Positions 7,803-17,007 are shown, numbered from the stretch's first letter. The stretch is DNA of 64,000 bases from Chryseobacterium tagetis (GCF_016735585.2 NZ_JAERSE020000001.1:992001-1056000); one strand, 5' to 3'. Translations and numbers: made by a program. The notes: generated by a model from the letters alone, not told the origin.

Positions 7803-8264
7803 ATGGAACTCAAAACAAAAATACACGCCGAAGACGGAAAGCAGGAAATCTTCATCACCCGGGAATTCGATCTGCCTGTTGAATTGCTTTTCAAAGCATA
7901 TACAGAAGCCGAACTTTTCGAACAATGGATGGGAACAAAAGTGACAAAATTCGAAAATAAACAACACGGAAGTTACCGATTTGAAACCTCAAATCCACAA
8001 GGCGAAGTAGCTTTCAGCGCCAATGGAACGATTCATGAAATTGTTCACAATGAGAAAATTACAAGAACTTTTCAAATGGAAAACACTCCTTTTCCGCCTC
8101 AGTTTGAGTTTCTTGAATTTGAAAAAATCACTGATACCACAAGTAAAATAACGATTCAGACCATCTATAAATCTATAGATTTCAGAGACCAGATGCTGAA
8201 ATTACCGTTTGCACAGGGCATTAATATGGCTCATAACCGTCTGCAGGAATTATTTAAATCATGA
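7803..8264 (+). CDS. SRPBCC (AHSA1-like) domain protein
   Basis: The 153-aa product matches the activator-of-Hsp90-ATPase-like branch of the START/Bet v1 fold: FITREFDLPVELLFKAYTEAELFEQWMG at the N-terminus, then SYRFETSNPQGEVAFSANGTIHEI, and a C-terminal helix QGINMAHNRLQELF. These domains bind hydrophobic ligands in an internal cavity, and their physiological role is generally unknown. It lies 58 bases after the ArsR gene; ArsR and SRPBCC genes commonly occur together. Confidence 0.88.
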   Translation: MELKTKIHAEDGKQEIFITREFDLPVELLFKAYTEAELFEQWMGTKVTKFENKQHGSYRFETSNPQGEVAFSANGTIHEIVHNEKITRTFQMENTPFPPQFEFLEFEKITDTTSKITIQTIYKSIDFRDQMLKLPFAQGINMAHNRLQELFKS

Positions 8265-8345
8265 GAGATTCGAGTTTTTGAATTTTGAATTATACAGCTT
8301 ATACAACTCACAACTCGTAGCCCGAAACACCAAAACCCAAATTAT

Positions 8346-8924
8346 ATGAATCCAAAAGTTGATTTCTTCTTTGATAAAGCCGCACAATGGCAAAAGGAAT
8401 TTGAAAAACTAAGAGCAATCGCTCTGGAAACCCAGCTTGCAGAAGATCTAAAATGGGGATGTCCTTGCTATACTTATGAAGGAAAAAATATTTTCTTAAT
8501 TCATGGTTTTAAAGAATATTGTGCACTCCTCTTTTTTAAAGGCGCTTTAATGAAAGATCCTGCCAATATTTTAATTCAACAGACTGAAAATGTACAGGCT
8601 GCGAGACAGATCCGTTTTACTGATTTGCAACAAATCCTTGATTTAGAAAAAACTCTCAAGGAATATATGTTTGAAGCCGTAGAAGTTGAAGAATCCGGAG
8701 CTAAAGTCGAAATGAAGAAAACCAGAGAATTTGAAATGCCTGAAGAATTTCAGCAGAGACTGGATGAAGATTCAGTATTAAAAGAAGCATTCGAAGCTTT
8801 AACACCGGGAAGACAACGCGCTTATCTACTCTACTTTTCTTCTGCAAAACAATCCAGGACCAGAACAGCCAGAATTGAAAAATATATTCCGGAAATTCTT
8901 AATGGAAAAGGATTGAATGATTAA
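8346..8924 (+). CDS. DUF1801/YdeI-family protein
   Basis: The 192-aa protein has an N-terminal DUF1801 (YdhG-like) domain with EDLKWGCPCYTYEGKNIFLIHGFKEYCALLFFKG-type features and a C-terminal YdeI/OmpD-associated helix reading LTPGRQRAYLLYFSSAKQ SRTRTARIEKYIPEI. No catalytic residues are known for the family. It is the third gene of the ArsR-headed cluster, 81 bases after the SRPBCC gene. No signal peptide is visible, so it is probably cytoplasmic. Confidence 0.85.
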   Translation: MNPKVDFFFDKAAQWQKEFEKLRAIALETQLAEDLKWGCPCYTYEGKNIFLIHGFKEYCALLFFKGALMKDPANILIQQTENVQAARQIRFTDLQQILDLEKTLKEYMFEAVEVEESGAKVEMKKTREFEMPEEFQQRLDEDSVLKEAFEALTPGRQRAYLLYFSSAKQSRTRTARIEKYIPEILNGKGLND

Positions 8925-8942
8925 AATCTTAAACTTCGAGAC

Positions 8943-9341
8943 ATGGAAACACAAAACAAATTTCAGAAAAGAAATAAAATTATCTATTGGATTTTCACCC
9001 TTTGGATGTCACTAGGAATGGTTTCAACAGCTATTGTCCAACTGATCAGAAACAAGGACGAACTGGCCAACTTCGCCAATCTTGGATACCCTTCTTATTT
9101 AATGCCTATTATTGGAATCTGGAAAATACTGGGAGCTATCGCTATTCTGATCCCAAAATTTCCATTATTGAAGGAATGGGCTTATGCAGGATTTTTCTTT
9201 GTAATGTCCGGAGCTGTTATCTCTCATTGTATTGTTAGTGATACATTTAGCAAAACATTTCCTGCAATTTTACTGCTTGTGCTGGTAATTATTTCTTGGT
9301 ATTTTAGACCTGCCGAAAGAAAAATATCTATTGCAGATTAA
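8943..9341 (+). CDS. DoxX-family membrane protein
   Basis: The 132-aa protein has four hydrophobic segments, at about residues 12-32, 51-70, 76-97 and 102-120, and the DoxX-like ANLGYPSYLMPIIGIWKILGAIAIL pattern. DoxX-family proteins are small inner-membrane proteins, in some cases linked to thiol and redox stress. It follows the DUF1801 gene by 18 bases and is probably in the same transcript. Confidence 0.85.
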   Translation: METQNKFQKRNKIIYWIFTLWMSLGMVSTAIVQLIRNKDELANFANLGYPSYLMPIIGIWKILGAIAILIPKFPLLKEWAYAGFFFVMSGAVISHCIVSDTFSKTFPAILLLVLVIISWYFRPAERKISIAD

Positions 9342-9366
9342 TACTACCACCAAAATAGAATTCAAT

Positions 9367-9924
9367 ATGAGCACAAAGAAACTCTCCTCAACACAAAACG
9401 AAGAATTGCTGAAGATTCTCCAACTTCGTTTTGAAAAAAATATGAGCCGCCATAAAGGTATCGATTGGGATAAAATTCAGGAAAAGCTTGAAAAAAACAA
9501 TGAAAAATTATGGTCGCTCCACAGAATGGAAGAAACAGAAGGTGAGCCTGATGTTATTGGTTATGATAAAAAAACTGATGAATATATCTTCTTCGACTGT
9601 TCACCCGAAAGTCCGAAACGCAGAAGTCTTTGCTACGATTATCCGGCTTGGGAAGCCCGAAAAGCCAATAAACCGGAAAATAATGTTATTGATACTGCCT
9701 CAGAGATGGGCATTGAACTCCTCACCGAAGAGCAATATCGTCAGCTTCAGGAATTAGGAAAATTTGATCTGAAAACTTCAAGCTGGGTAAAAACGCCTGC
9801 GTCAATCAGAGAATTAGGAGGCGCAATATTCTGTGATCGCCGTTACAATACGGTCTTCATTTATCATAATGGTGCTGATTCTTATTATGCTGCAAGAGGT
9901 TTCCGAGGATGTTTAAAAGTTTAG
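9367..9924 (+). CDS. DUF4256 family protein
   Basis: The protein matches DUF4256 over its whole length: KMSRHKGIDWDKIQ-type N-terminus (here NMSRHKGIDWDKIQEKL), EGEPDVIGYDKKTDEYIFFDCS, then ELLTEEQYRQLQELG and a C-terminus with GGAIFCDRRYNTVFIYHNGA and ARGFRG. I start it at the ATG at 9367 (MSTKKLSS) because the in-frame ATG at 9331 lies inside the DoxX gene and adds twelve residues not typical of the family. The function is unknown. It ends the ArsR-headed cluster. Confidence 0.88.
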   Translation: MSTKKLSSTQNEELLKILQLRFEKNMSRHKGIDWDKIQEKLEKNNEKLWSLHRMEETEGEPDVIGYDKKTDEYIFFDCSPESPKRRSLCYDYPAWEARKANKPENNVIDTASEMGIELLTEEQYRQLQELGKFDLKTSSWVKTPASIRELGGAIFCDRRYNTVFIYHNGADSYYAARGFRGCLKV

Positions 9925-9997
9925 TTTTTAGATGCATTCCATAATAAAATGATTATTTTAGTACCTTCGAAATTTATCTAACACAACAAAAAGGATT

Positions 9998-10498
9998 ATG
10001 AAAAAGTTGATCTTATTAGGTTCACTATCAGTTTTCTTAATGAACTGTAACAAAAAAACAGAAACAACAGCTCCAAAAGCGGAAACAGATTCTACAGTGA
10101 CTACAGAAAAGGTAGTTGATACTTTAGGACCTAAATCTTTCTGCTATATGGGTGTAACCGGAAAAGATTCTGTATTTGCCAATATTGATGACAATCTGGG
10201 AACGATTACCGGAAAAATGTCTTACAAAAACTTTGAAAAAGACAGTAACAAAGGAGATATTTCCGGTTATAAATCAGGAGATACCTTAAAACTGACTTAC
10301 GAATTTGTATCTGAAGGCAGAAAAAGTGCAAGAGATATATTCTTTATTCAAAAAGACAATACTTTAACAGAAGGTATTGGCGAACATAAAGAAGAAAACG
10401 GACAGGTAAAATATGCAAGCGAGAAAAAAATCAGCTATAAAGACGGTCAAAAACTGGAAGCCGCTGATTGCAATCTTGTAAATAAAGCTTTAAAATAA
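9998..10498 (+). CDS. Hypothetical lipoprotein
   Basis: The 166-aa product starts with a lipoprotein signal, MKKLILLGSLSVFLMNCNKK, where Cys17 would be lipidated. After a Thr/Lys-rich linker it has short strands such as FCYMGVTGKDSVFANIDD and GTITGKMSYKNFEKD, which suggest a small beta-sandwich facing the periplasm or outer membrane. I do not recognise a named family. The gene stands alone and is followed by a strong bidirectional terminator. Confidence 0.8.
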   Translation: MKKLILLGSLSVFLMNCNKKTETTAPKAETDSTVTTEKVVDTLGPKSFCYMGVTGKDSVFANIDDNLGTITGKMSYKNFEKDSNKGDISGYKSGDTLKLTYEFVSEGRKSARDIFFIQKDNTLTEGIGEHKEENGQVKYASEKKISYKDGQKLEAADCNLVNKALK

Positions 10499-10500
10499 AG

Positions 10501-10530
10501 AAAAATGCAACTTTAATAAGTTGCATTTTT
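10501..10530. terminator. Bidirectional terminator
   Basis: A perfect 13-base stem, AAAAATGCAACTT with AAGTTGCATTTTT, encloses a TAAT loop and runs into T on one side and A on the other. It separates the lipoprotein gene from the convergent aldolase gene. Confidence 0.9.
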
Positions 10531-11562
10531 TTATAGTTCTGCTTGGATGATCTCGATAAAATCATTCACAGGCTGATCTTCGGTATTCCAGGAAGTAATA
10601 AGACGGATAGCTGAAGAGTTTTCGTCCATTTTTTTCCAGACATAAAATTCAAATTTTTCAGACAATTTCTCAATCAGCTCATTGCTCAAAACCGGGAAAA
10701 TCTGATTGGTATACGTATCTGAAAGAAACTGTACTCCCCTTTCTTTCATGGCATTTTTGATCTTCATTGCCTGCTGATTTGCATGTTTTGCCAACTCAAA
10801 GTACAAATCATTTTTCATCAATTCTAAAAATTGAATTCCTAACAATCTTCCTTTTGCCAGCAACGCTCCTTTCTGTTTGATATTGAAAGCAAAATCCTGC
10901 TGAAGTTCCGGATTATTAATGACAATTGCTTCACCAATTAAAGCACCATTTTTAGTTCCTCCCAAATAGAAAACATCGGTAAGTTCGGCTACTTTTTCCA
11001 GCGTCAGATCACTGATTTCGGAAGTTAAACCATGTCCCATTCTAGCACCATCCATAAATAAATACAGCTTGTTTTCTTTACAGAATTTCGAAAGTGCTTC
11101 CAGTTCTCCTAGCGTATAAATCGTTCCCAGCTCTGTAGAATTGGAAATATACACCAACTTCGGCATTACCTGATGCGGAACATTTCTGTGATTTTCCAGA
11201 GTCGGAATGATATCTTCAGGAGTCAGTTTCCCGTCTTCTTTTTCTATTCCTAAAATCTTATGTCCTGTTGCTTCAATGGCTCCCGTTTCATTATTAAGAA
11301 TATGTCCTGTAGCTGCAGAAACCGCACATTGATAAGGTCTTAAAATAGAAGAAATTACAATGAGATTGGCCTGAGTTCCACCCGAAACAAAATAGATCTC
11401 CGAATCTGATTTTTTTATTCTTTGTTTAATTAACTCTTTAGCCTTTAAAGAATACTGATCTTCTCCGTAACCTGCCTGCTGATCTTTATTATGCTCTAAA
11501 AGCGCCTGTAAAATATTAGGATGACAACCCTCCGAATAATCGTTTTTGAATGAAAATTTCAT
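10531..11562 (-). CDS. Threonine aldolase-family PLP enzyme (beta-eliminating lyase)
   Basis: The 343-aa protein is a fold-type I PLP enzyme of the low-specificity L-threonine aldolase group. The pyridoxal lysine is K204 in YLGGTKNGALIGEA, the cofactor aspartate is D171 in LFMDGARMGHGL, and a ring-stacking His lies in AATGHILNNETGAIE. The expected reaction splits threonine or allo-threonine to glycine and acetaldehyde in the cytoplasm. It is divergent from the DtxR-type regulator. Assignment to the family is solid; exact substrate preference is inferred. Confidence 0.9.
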   Translation of the reverse strand: MKFSFKNDYSEGCHPNILQALLEHNKDQQAGYGEDQYSLKAKELIKQRIKKSDSEIYFVSGGTQANLIVISSILRPYQCAVSAATGHILNNETGAIEATGHKILGIEKEDGKLTPEDIIPTLENHRNVPHQVMPKLVYISNSTELGTIYTLGELEALSKFCKENKLYLFMDGARMGHGLTSEISDLTLEKVAELTDVFYLGGTKNGALIGEAIVINNPELQQDFAFNIKQKGALLAKGRLLGIQFLELMKNDLYFELAKHANQQAMKIKNAMKERGVQFLSDTYTNQIFPVLSNELIEKLSEKFEFYVWKKMDENSSAIRLITSWNTEDQPVNDFIEIIQAEL

Positions 11563-11618
11563 AGAGTAAAATTAAAAAAACTTAAAATAACAACCGTCAA
11601 TAATTCATAATATTTTGT

Positions 11619-11626
11619 TAGATTTG
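11619..11626 (+). promoter_or_regulatory. -7 promoter element before the DtxR-type gene
   Basis: TAGATTTG fits TAnnTTTG and lies 21 bases before the TTG start codon at 11648. No clear -33 TTTG is visible. Confidence 0.5.
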
Positions 11627-11647
11627 TAACGAAAATCATCTAACATT

Positions 11648-12301
11648 TTGAAAACAACATTAACCGAAGAAAACTATCTGAAAGCTTTATTTCATTTAGT
11701 AGACAGTGAAAGCAAAGTAACGATTAATGAACTCAGCAAATTTTTGAATGTAAAAATGCCGAGTGTTAACAATATGATGAAGAAATTTGCAGAAAAAGGC
11801 TGGGTAATCTATGAAACCTACAAACCTCTCATCGTTACCGAAAAAGGACGTCGTGAAGCGGCTTTGGTCGTAAGAAAACACAGACTTACGGAGATGTTCT
11901 TAGTTAAAAAAATGAATTTCGGCTGGGAAAATGTTCATGAAATTGCAGAACAATTGGAACACGTACATTCTACTATTTTTTTTGATAAAATGGATGAAAT
12001 TCTTGATTATCCCAAATTCGACCCTCACGGAGAACCGATTCCTGATAAAGACGGAAATATCATTGCTCAGGATTTACAAAAACTCAGCAACTGTGAACTT
12101 GGAGAAGCTGTAATCTTTGCTTCTGTCACCCTTTCTGATGATGCATTTCTTAATTATTTAACAGAAAGAAATCTATTGCTGAACAAGAAAATAAAGATCA
12201 TAAAAATTGAAAATTTCGACAAATCCATTACCATAGAAGTGGATGGGAAACAGGAGGTTTTGAGTAGAAAAGCAACAGAAAAAATATTGGTAAAGAAATA
12301 G
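11648..12301 (+). CDS. DtxR/MntR-family metal-dependent regulator
   Basis: The 217-aa protein has the full DtxR layout: winged helix-turn-helix (LTEENYLKALFHLV, INELSKFLNVKMPSVNNMMKKF), a metal-binding/dimerisation domain with VVRKHRLTEMFLVKKM and EIAEQLEHVHS, and a C-terminal SH3-like/FeoA-type domain (about residues 145-217). It probably senses Mn(II) or Fe(II) and represses metal uptake genes. The frame begins with a TTG codon at 11648, preceded by a -7 element. It stands alone, so its targets are elsewhere. Confidence 0.92.
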   Translation: MKTTLTEENYLKALFHLVDSESKVTINELSKFLNVKMPSVNNMMKKFAEKGWVIYETYKPLIVTEKGRREAALVVRKHRLTEMFLVKKMNFGWENVHEIAEQLEHVHSTIFFDKMDEILDYPKFDPHGEPIPDKDGNIIAQDLQKLSNCELGEAVIFASVTLSDDAFLNYLTERNLLLNKKIKIIKIENFDKSITIEVDGKQEVLSRKATEKILVKK

Positions 12302-12330
12302 ATTGAAAGTTTATTTTCAATCTATTTCTT
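12296..12330. terminator. Bidirectional terminator
   Basis: A perfect 13-base stem, AAATAGATTGAAA with TTTCAATCTATTT, overlaps the stop codon of the DtxR-type gene and lies just before the end of the convergent class V aminotransferase gene. Confidence 0.85.
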
Positions 12331-12342
12331 CATTATGGAATC

Positions 12343-13527
12343 TTAAACTGACTTTAGGCTATTGTTCAAAATTTCGGAAACTATTTCAATTTCTTCCACT
12401 GTATTGAAATAATGCGGTGATAATCTTACAATTCCGTTGATATTTTTATTCGTAAAATCAATTAAGGCAGAATTCTTATACGTTACGGAAAAGAATACGT
12501 TATTTTCTTTCAGTACTTTCTGAATATTCTCCAGATCTCCGTTTGGTTCGCAAAAGGTAATGATACTGCTCAGATTATTTCCCTGATCCCAAACCTGAAA
12601 TCCGCTGTTTCTTAGATTTCCCCGAAGTCTTTCAGATAAACCTTTATTATAATGTTCGATAGCATGTATCCCAATAGTATTCGCATATTTTAAAGCTTCA
12701 GTAAATCCTAATAGAGAAGCATAAGAGATTTCCCAGTGCTCGAATCGTTTTGCGGTTTTAAACAATTCATAATTGTCATATTCCGTCCAATTGGCCCCTC
12801 TCATATCCAATAATAAAGGAGCATAATTCTGTTCCAGTATTTTATCCGAAACATATAAAAATCCTGTTCCTCTTGGTCCTCTCATGAATTTTCTGCCTGT
12901 TGCCGTTAAAAAATCACAGCCTATTTTTTCAACATCCACAAACATCTGTCCGATGGACTGACACGCATCTACTAAATACAGAACATCATATTTTTTGCAG
13001 ATTTCCCCAACACTCTCCACATCCTGAATCAATCCTGAATTGGTTGGAATATGAGTGACTGCAACCAACTTTGGGTTATGCTTTTTAATTAAATTTTCCA
13101 GATCTTCCAAATCAAGCTCATGATCTGAACGTTTTTTTGTTCTGATAATTTTTAGATTTAATTTTTTCTGAAGTGAAATAAATGTGATCTGATTAGAAAT
13201 ATAATCGTCAATTGTAGTAATAATCACATCTCCTTCTTTAAAAACAATACTGGATAATGCTTTGGTATAAGCGTCTGTAGCACTTGTGGCAAAAGCAATA
13301 TTTGAAGATTTGCAGTTAATCAGTTTAGCCGTTTCATCATAAAAGCTTTCAAGCAGTTCCGCATTTCTATTAGCAACTTCATAGCCTCCGAACTGTTCTT
13401 CCTGCTTTAGATAATCAATCATTGAATCTACTACATGTACTGGCATTAGCGAAGATCCCGCATTGTTCAGAAAGATCTTGTCATCTGATAACCCTCTGAT
13501 GTCCTGTCTTATTATATCTACATTCAT
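12343..13527 (-). CDS. Class V aminotransferase-fold PLP enzyme
   Basis: The 394-aa protein is a fold-type I PLP enzyme of the aminotransferase class V/cysteine desulfurase superfamily. D187 in YLVDACQSIGQ should bind the pyridine nitrogen, and K213 in LTATGRKFMRGPRGTGFLY should form the Schiff base. NNAGSSLMP at the start and RLSPHYFNTVEEIE near the end are family signatures. It lacks the long flexible catalytic-Cys loop of the true desulfurases IscS and SufS, so it may act as an isopenicillin-N-epimerase-like or kynureninase-like enzyme. The substrate is unknown. It stands alone. Confidence 0.88.
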   Translation of the reverse strand: MNVDIIRQDIRGLSDDKIFLNNAGSSLMPVHVVDSMIDYLKQEEQFGGYEVANRNAELLESFYDETAKLINCKSSNIAFATSATDAYTKALSSIVFKEGDVIITTIDDYISNQITFISLQKKLNLKIIRTKKRSDHELDLEDLENLIKKHNPKLVAVTHIPTNSGLIQDVESVGEICKKYDVLYLVDACQSIGQMFVDVEKIGCDFLTATGRKFMRGPRGTGFLYVSDKILEQNYAPLLLDMRGANWTEYDNYELFKTAKRFEHWEISYASLLGFTEALKYANTIGIHAIEHYNKGLSERLRGNLRNSGFQVWDQGNNLSSIITFCEPNGDLENIQKVLKENNVFFSVTYKNSALIDFTNKNINGIVRLSPHYFNTVEEIEIVSEILNNSLKSV

Positions 13528-13562
13528 ATTTTATTGAATATTATAAAACAATTTTACACAAA

Positions 13563-13599
13563 AAATCCCGAATTTATAATACCGGGATTTATTTTTTTT
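13563..13599. terminator. Terminator between aminotransferase promoter region and tssK
   Basis: AAATCCCG (13563-13570) pairs with CGGGATTT (13583-13590). On the plus side a T-run follows. It lies just past the end of tssK on the minus strand, so it probably ends the tss transcript. Confidence 0.7.
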
Positions 13600-13614
13600 C
13601 AAGCTATATCATGG

Positions 13615-14754
13615 TTAATCCAAAACACTCCAACCTCTTTTCGGATTGGTATTGGAAGAAACCTCCTGTTCGTTTACAATAATGTTTTCTTTTCTCTGAC
13701 CAATATAATCCAGTTCGCTCAGTTTTGAGAAGATAATTTCCAGACTTCTCAGCATCTGCTGAATATACAATAAAGGTTCGCCACAATTGTGATGATCATA
13801 GTTTGTTTCTGCGACAATTGATAATTGGTTTAGCAAAGTATGAGGAGCAATTTCGCTCCATTCTAAGCTATAATTCAGCATCTCTTCCAATTCTGCCGGT
13901 ACCAGAACCTGTGTAGCATTGTATAAATTAAGAGCTAACTTAGCAAAAGATTCAATTAAAAATACGGGTGGTTGCCAAGGCGTAATATTTCTAAACTGGA
14001 AATACATGTCGGCAAAAGTTGTAATCATCGTGTTACACAAAAATTTAACATTCTGTGCCAATGCTGTATTCTGGTTTTTATGGGATGCTTTCTGAATAAT
14101 TTTAAAAGCGTATTGCTGCAGATTACCAATTGATTTTGCAAAACCATTATAATAGTTCAGCAATGCAGGATGGCTCTGAACGGAAGTACAAGGCGGAATA
14201 AAATTTGAATCCACCTGTGCAATATTTCCTTTTAAATCCACTTTTCCAACAATCAGATAATTCCCTCCTGAATAACTGCTGTTCAAAGAGGTTACCGGAA
14301 GTAATTCGATATGATAATTCGATTGTGCATTCGGGTGTCTCGGTGGAATTTCTTCGGGATCAATATCTCCGAAAGGTACTTTATCGAAAGGATTTACCGA
14401 AATCAAAATATAATATTCTCCGTCTGCCTGTTCTTCGTTCATCGATTTTGCCAATGACTTCACACTTACTCTACGGTCATTAAGCTCAACTCTGTATCCG
14501 GCTAATGTAACGGCACTGCAATGTTTTATAAAGAGCTGAACATCATTGGTTGCTGTATTATGAACATCAAAAATCGTTTTGTCTGTAAATTCATTAGGAA
14601 TAGGCAAAAGTCCGTAATTATAATTGGTAATCCCTAATGAATTGGAATCTCTGATGGTATCAATTAAAAAATTATCCTGATCATTTAAATGTCGCTGGGA
14701 AACTTTCATTCCGTCGACCCAATTGATCGCAAAATGTTTAATAGGCTGTATCAT
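13615..14754 (-). CDS. tssK: Type VI secretion baseplate protein TssK
   Basis: The 379-aa protein opens with FAINWVDGMKVSQRHLNDQDNF, which corresponds to the conserved 'W.eGm.l...H...qd' start of TssK. The middle has SNYHIELLPVTSL and SGGNYLIVGKVD, and the C-terminal half is helical as in TssK. TssK links the baseplate wedge (TssF/TssG) to the membrane complex. It is the last of three collinear genes (tssG, tssN, tssK) with gaps of 57 and 27 bases, which points to the Bacteroidetes-specific subtype T6SSiii. No sheath, tube or ATPase gene is nearby. Confidence 0.8.
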   Translation of the reverse strand: MIQPIKHFAINWVDGMKVSQRHLNDQDNFLIDTIRDSNSLGITNYNYGLLPIPNEFTDKTIFDVHNTATNDVQLFIKHCSAVTLAGYRVELNDRRVSVKSLAKSMNEEQADGEYYILISVNPFDKVPFGDIDPEEIPPRHPNAQSNYHIELLPVTSLNSSYSGGNYLIVGKVDLKGNIAQVDSNFIPPCTSVQSHPALLNYYNGFAKSIGNLQQYAFKIIQKASHKNQNTALAQNVKFLCNTMITTFADMYFQFRNITPWQPPVFLIESFAKLALNLYNATQVLVPAELEEMLNYSLEWSEIAPHTLLNQLSIVAETNYDHHNCGEPLLYIQQMLRSLEIIFSKLSELDYIGQRKENIIVNEQEVSSNTNPKRGWSVLD

Positions 14755-14781
14755 ATTAAATACTTTTAAAATTTGTGTGTG

Positions 14782-15684
14782 TTATGATTTTTTAGCAATT
14801 CCTTCTTCTGCATGATGAATTACTCTTTTGCAAATAACAACTTCATTTTCTGAAATACTATTTGCTGAAATATCCTGATCGAAATTGATGTATTTTCTAA
14901 AACTGAAAAATGATTTTTTGGTATAAAAAATCCAATAATAAGGTTCTTGTTCATTATCTGAAAGATGAATAACAGATCCCGGATTTTTGTGGTTATAATC
15001 ATCTACAACTCTATAAAACCAATCCCCGAAAGTAACTCCTGTCGGCAGCGTTTTAGCTTTAATTCTGAATCGGTTAGATTCTTCCAGATTTTTACTTAAT
15101 TCCACATTCAGTACCATCAATCTGTCGAAATCTGCACCTTCAAAATCCGGAAGCTTCTGATCCGGAGAATATCTCCATGTCTTATAAATATCGACAGGAA
15201 TACTGATAAACTGAACGTAACAATAATGAAATACCAGTGGAACAAGGAAAACAAATGCACTGGTTGCAGACATTACCGGATAACCTGTTCCCATACTCAT
15301 CCAGTTAAAGATCAAAGTAAACAGATAACCTCCGAATACAATACATGTCAAAGAAAGTACAGATTCAAACAATACACTCATTGAAAAGGAATCAATATGC
15401 TTTTTAAAGTATCTGTCCAAAAGATTAACATGGATAATCCCCAAAATAAAATAAATAATCTGAGCGATCAGATACCAATAAGGATTAAAGGAATTTCCCG
15501 AGAAACCAAAAAAACCAGGTACAGCTATACACAAGCTGCACAGAAGAACGTATATAATAATGGTTTTAATTTTTATAGCAGGCTTATTCCTTCTGATTAT
15601 TCCCAAAATAACCATCATGATGACTGCAATTAAAGGCATTAAAATATATCTTAAAAATATACCTTTTACTGAAGAGATTTCCAT
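14782..15684 (-). CDS. tssN: TssN-like type VI secretion (subtype iii) membrane protein
   Basis: The 300-aa protein has five or so hydrophobic segments in its first half (starting GIFLRYILMPLIAVIMMVI, then IIIYVLLCSLCIAVPGFFGF and further ones up to about residue 165). A soluble C-terminal domain follows, with FDRLMVLNVELSKNLEES and GVTFGDWFYRVVDDYN. This layout and the position next to tssK match TssN, a component found only in Bacteroidetes T6SSiii and thought to stand in for the TssJLM membrane complex together with other Tss proteins. The identification rests on topology and neighbours. Confidence 0.72.
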   Translation of the reverse strand: MEISSVKGIFLRYILMPLIAVIMMVILGIIRRNKPAIKIKTIIIYVLLCSLCIAVPGFFGFSGNSFNPYWYLIAQIIYFILGIIHVNLLDRYFKKHIDSFSMSVLFESVLSLTCIVFGGYLFTLIFNWMSMGTGYPVMSATSAFVFLVPLVFHYCYVQFISIPVDIYKTWRYSPDQKLPDFEGADFDRLMVLNVELSKNLEESNRFRIKAKTLPTGVTFGDWFYRVVDDYNHKNPGSVIHLSDNEQEPYYWIFYTKKSFFSFRKYINFDQDISANSISENEVVICKRVIHHAEEGIAKKS

Positions 15685-15741
15685 TTGTCTTTTTTCAATT
15701 AATAATGTATCGGTTGGTGTCTGTAAATATAATAAAATATT

Positions 15742-16707
15742 TTAGAGGAATGTGGAGTAACCAAGGCGGTTCGCATTTCTTTCATCGTCCTCCAAGGCGA
15801 ATGAATATTCCTGTTTTTCTGTGATGAAATTTTCTTTCACATCTACACTTACCGGCAAAAAGTAATCGTATAGTGTATAAAGAACTTTTCTAAACGGACT
15901 TCCATCTATAAACTTTTTCATCTCCGAATATGGAATAGGTCCTATATTAACGACCCAGTTCCTTTGCCCGTCCATATGAGTACCACTCGGAATATAAGTC
16001 ACTCCCAGTCTGGAGTTCCCAAGCAGCATCGAATCATCATTCTCCTCTATTTTGTCTATTACATTCGGAGTAAAAGTAACTTCTACCGGCATCTGAAGAA
16101 AAGCAGTCATGCATCTTTCAAACCATCTTTTATCTCCCCTGATCTGATGAAAAAACGGTAATATATAGATGAAAATATAAGCGTTTTGCTTGTCAAGCAT
16201 TTCCACTAAAGGCCAAAGTTCACTGATTGTATCTAACAATGAATCTGTATCACTGGAAATATCAAAATCGAATTCTTTAAGCAAGGCACTAATTTCAGTA
16301 AAGAAAATCTCCAACTCAAAGGGTTTGAAGAACTTTCTTGCATCTTCCTCTACTCTTTTTTGTTTACGAATCTCTTTAACAACAGTTTCTACATTCTTTC
16401 TGGATGTTCCCAAAGAAGGAGGATGAAATAACCCTTCAGGAAGATAATCATAAATCCCTTCCCGATATGTTTCTATAGTAAAGACCTCTTCATCAAAACC
16501 TAAAAAGTGACTTGAAATACCTTTTATATCCTTCAAATAAGCTCTATCATTAATTCCAAGACGGTCAATAAAAATATTACTTACAGCTCTATGGTATTTT
16601 AATAGATTAACAGCCACAGCTTCAGCTTTGAAATCTGTCTGCAGCTTATTGTAATTCATTTCTACAATATTGTTCTCATACATAGTGTTTCCTGTGATTT
16701 TGGGCAT
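15742..16707 (-). CDS. tssG: TssG-like type VI secretion baseplate protein
   Basis: The 321-aa protein has features of TssG baseplate wedges: GLFHPPSLGTSRK, a helical middle (KQNAYIFIYILPFFHQIRGD, WFERCMTAFLQMPVEVTF), then SRLGVTYIPSG and WVVNIGPIPYSEMKKFIDGS. These last two match the 'LG....G......i.lgP....e...f' pattern of the TssG C-terminal domain. It is first in the tssG-tssN-tssK group. The start at 16707 could be replaced by the ATG at 16683, since a TACCTTTA motif lies only a few bases before 16707. The call is supported by the adjacent tssN and tssK. Confidence 0.68.
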   Translation of the reverse strand: MPKITGNTMYENNIVEMNYNKLQTDFKAEAVAVNLLKYHRAVSNIFIDRLGINDRAYLKDIKGISSHFLGFDEEVFTIETYREGIYDYLPEGLFHPPSLGTSRKNVETVVKEIRKQKRVEEDARKFFKPFELEIFFTEISALLKEFDFDISSDTDSLLDTISELWPLVEMLDKQNAYIFIYILPFFHQIRGDKRWFERCMTAFLQMPVEVTFTPNVIDKIEENDDSMLLGNSRLGVTYIPSGTHMDGQRNWVVNIGPIPYSEMKKFIDGSPFRKVLYTLYDYFLPVSVDVKENFITEKQEYSFALEDDERNANRLGYSTFL

Positions 16708-16977
16708 GTAAAGGTAATATATCTCGCAGTATTGAAAAAATATTTTCTCAAATAATTTTTAATTAAAAATACTAATTTAATCCCATTTAAAAGAATAATC
16801 TATACAATTATCCGTGAAAATACGGTAAAAGGTATAGAATCACTCAATGTAAACCACCCTTTCATTCTAAAATAATCACGAAATAAGTTAATAGAAAACT
16901 TATTTAGATTAAATTTTATTAACATCCTGGAGGACAAGAATTCTGTCATATATAATTCTACTTCGAAAACTGAGCCG

Positions 16978-16985
16978 TATCTTTG
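16978..16985 (+). promoter_or_regulatory. -7 promoter element of the S1/P1 nuclease gene
   Basis: TATCTTTG matches TAnnTTTG exactly. Transcription from about 16991 leaves room for the ATG at 17008 but not for the one at 16996, which supports the later start. Confidence 0.6.
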
Positions 16986-17007
16986 CACTCTGAAAATGTT
17001 ATTTACA

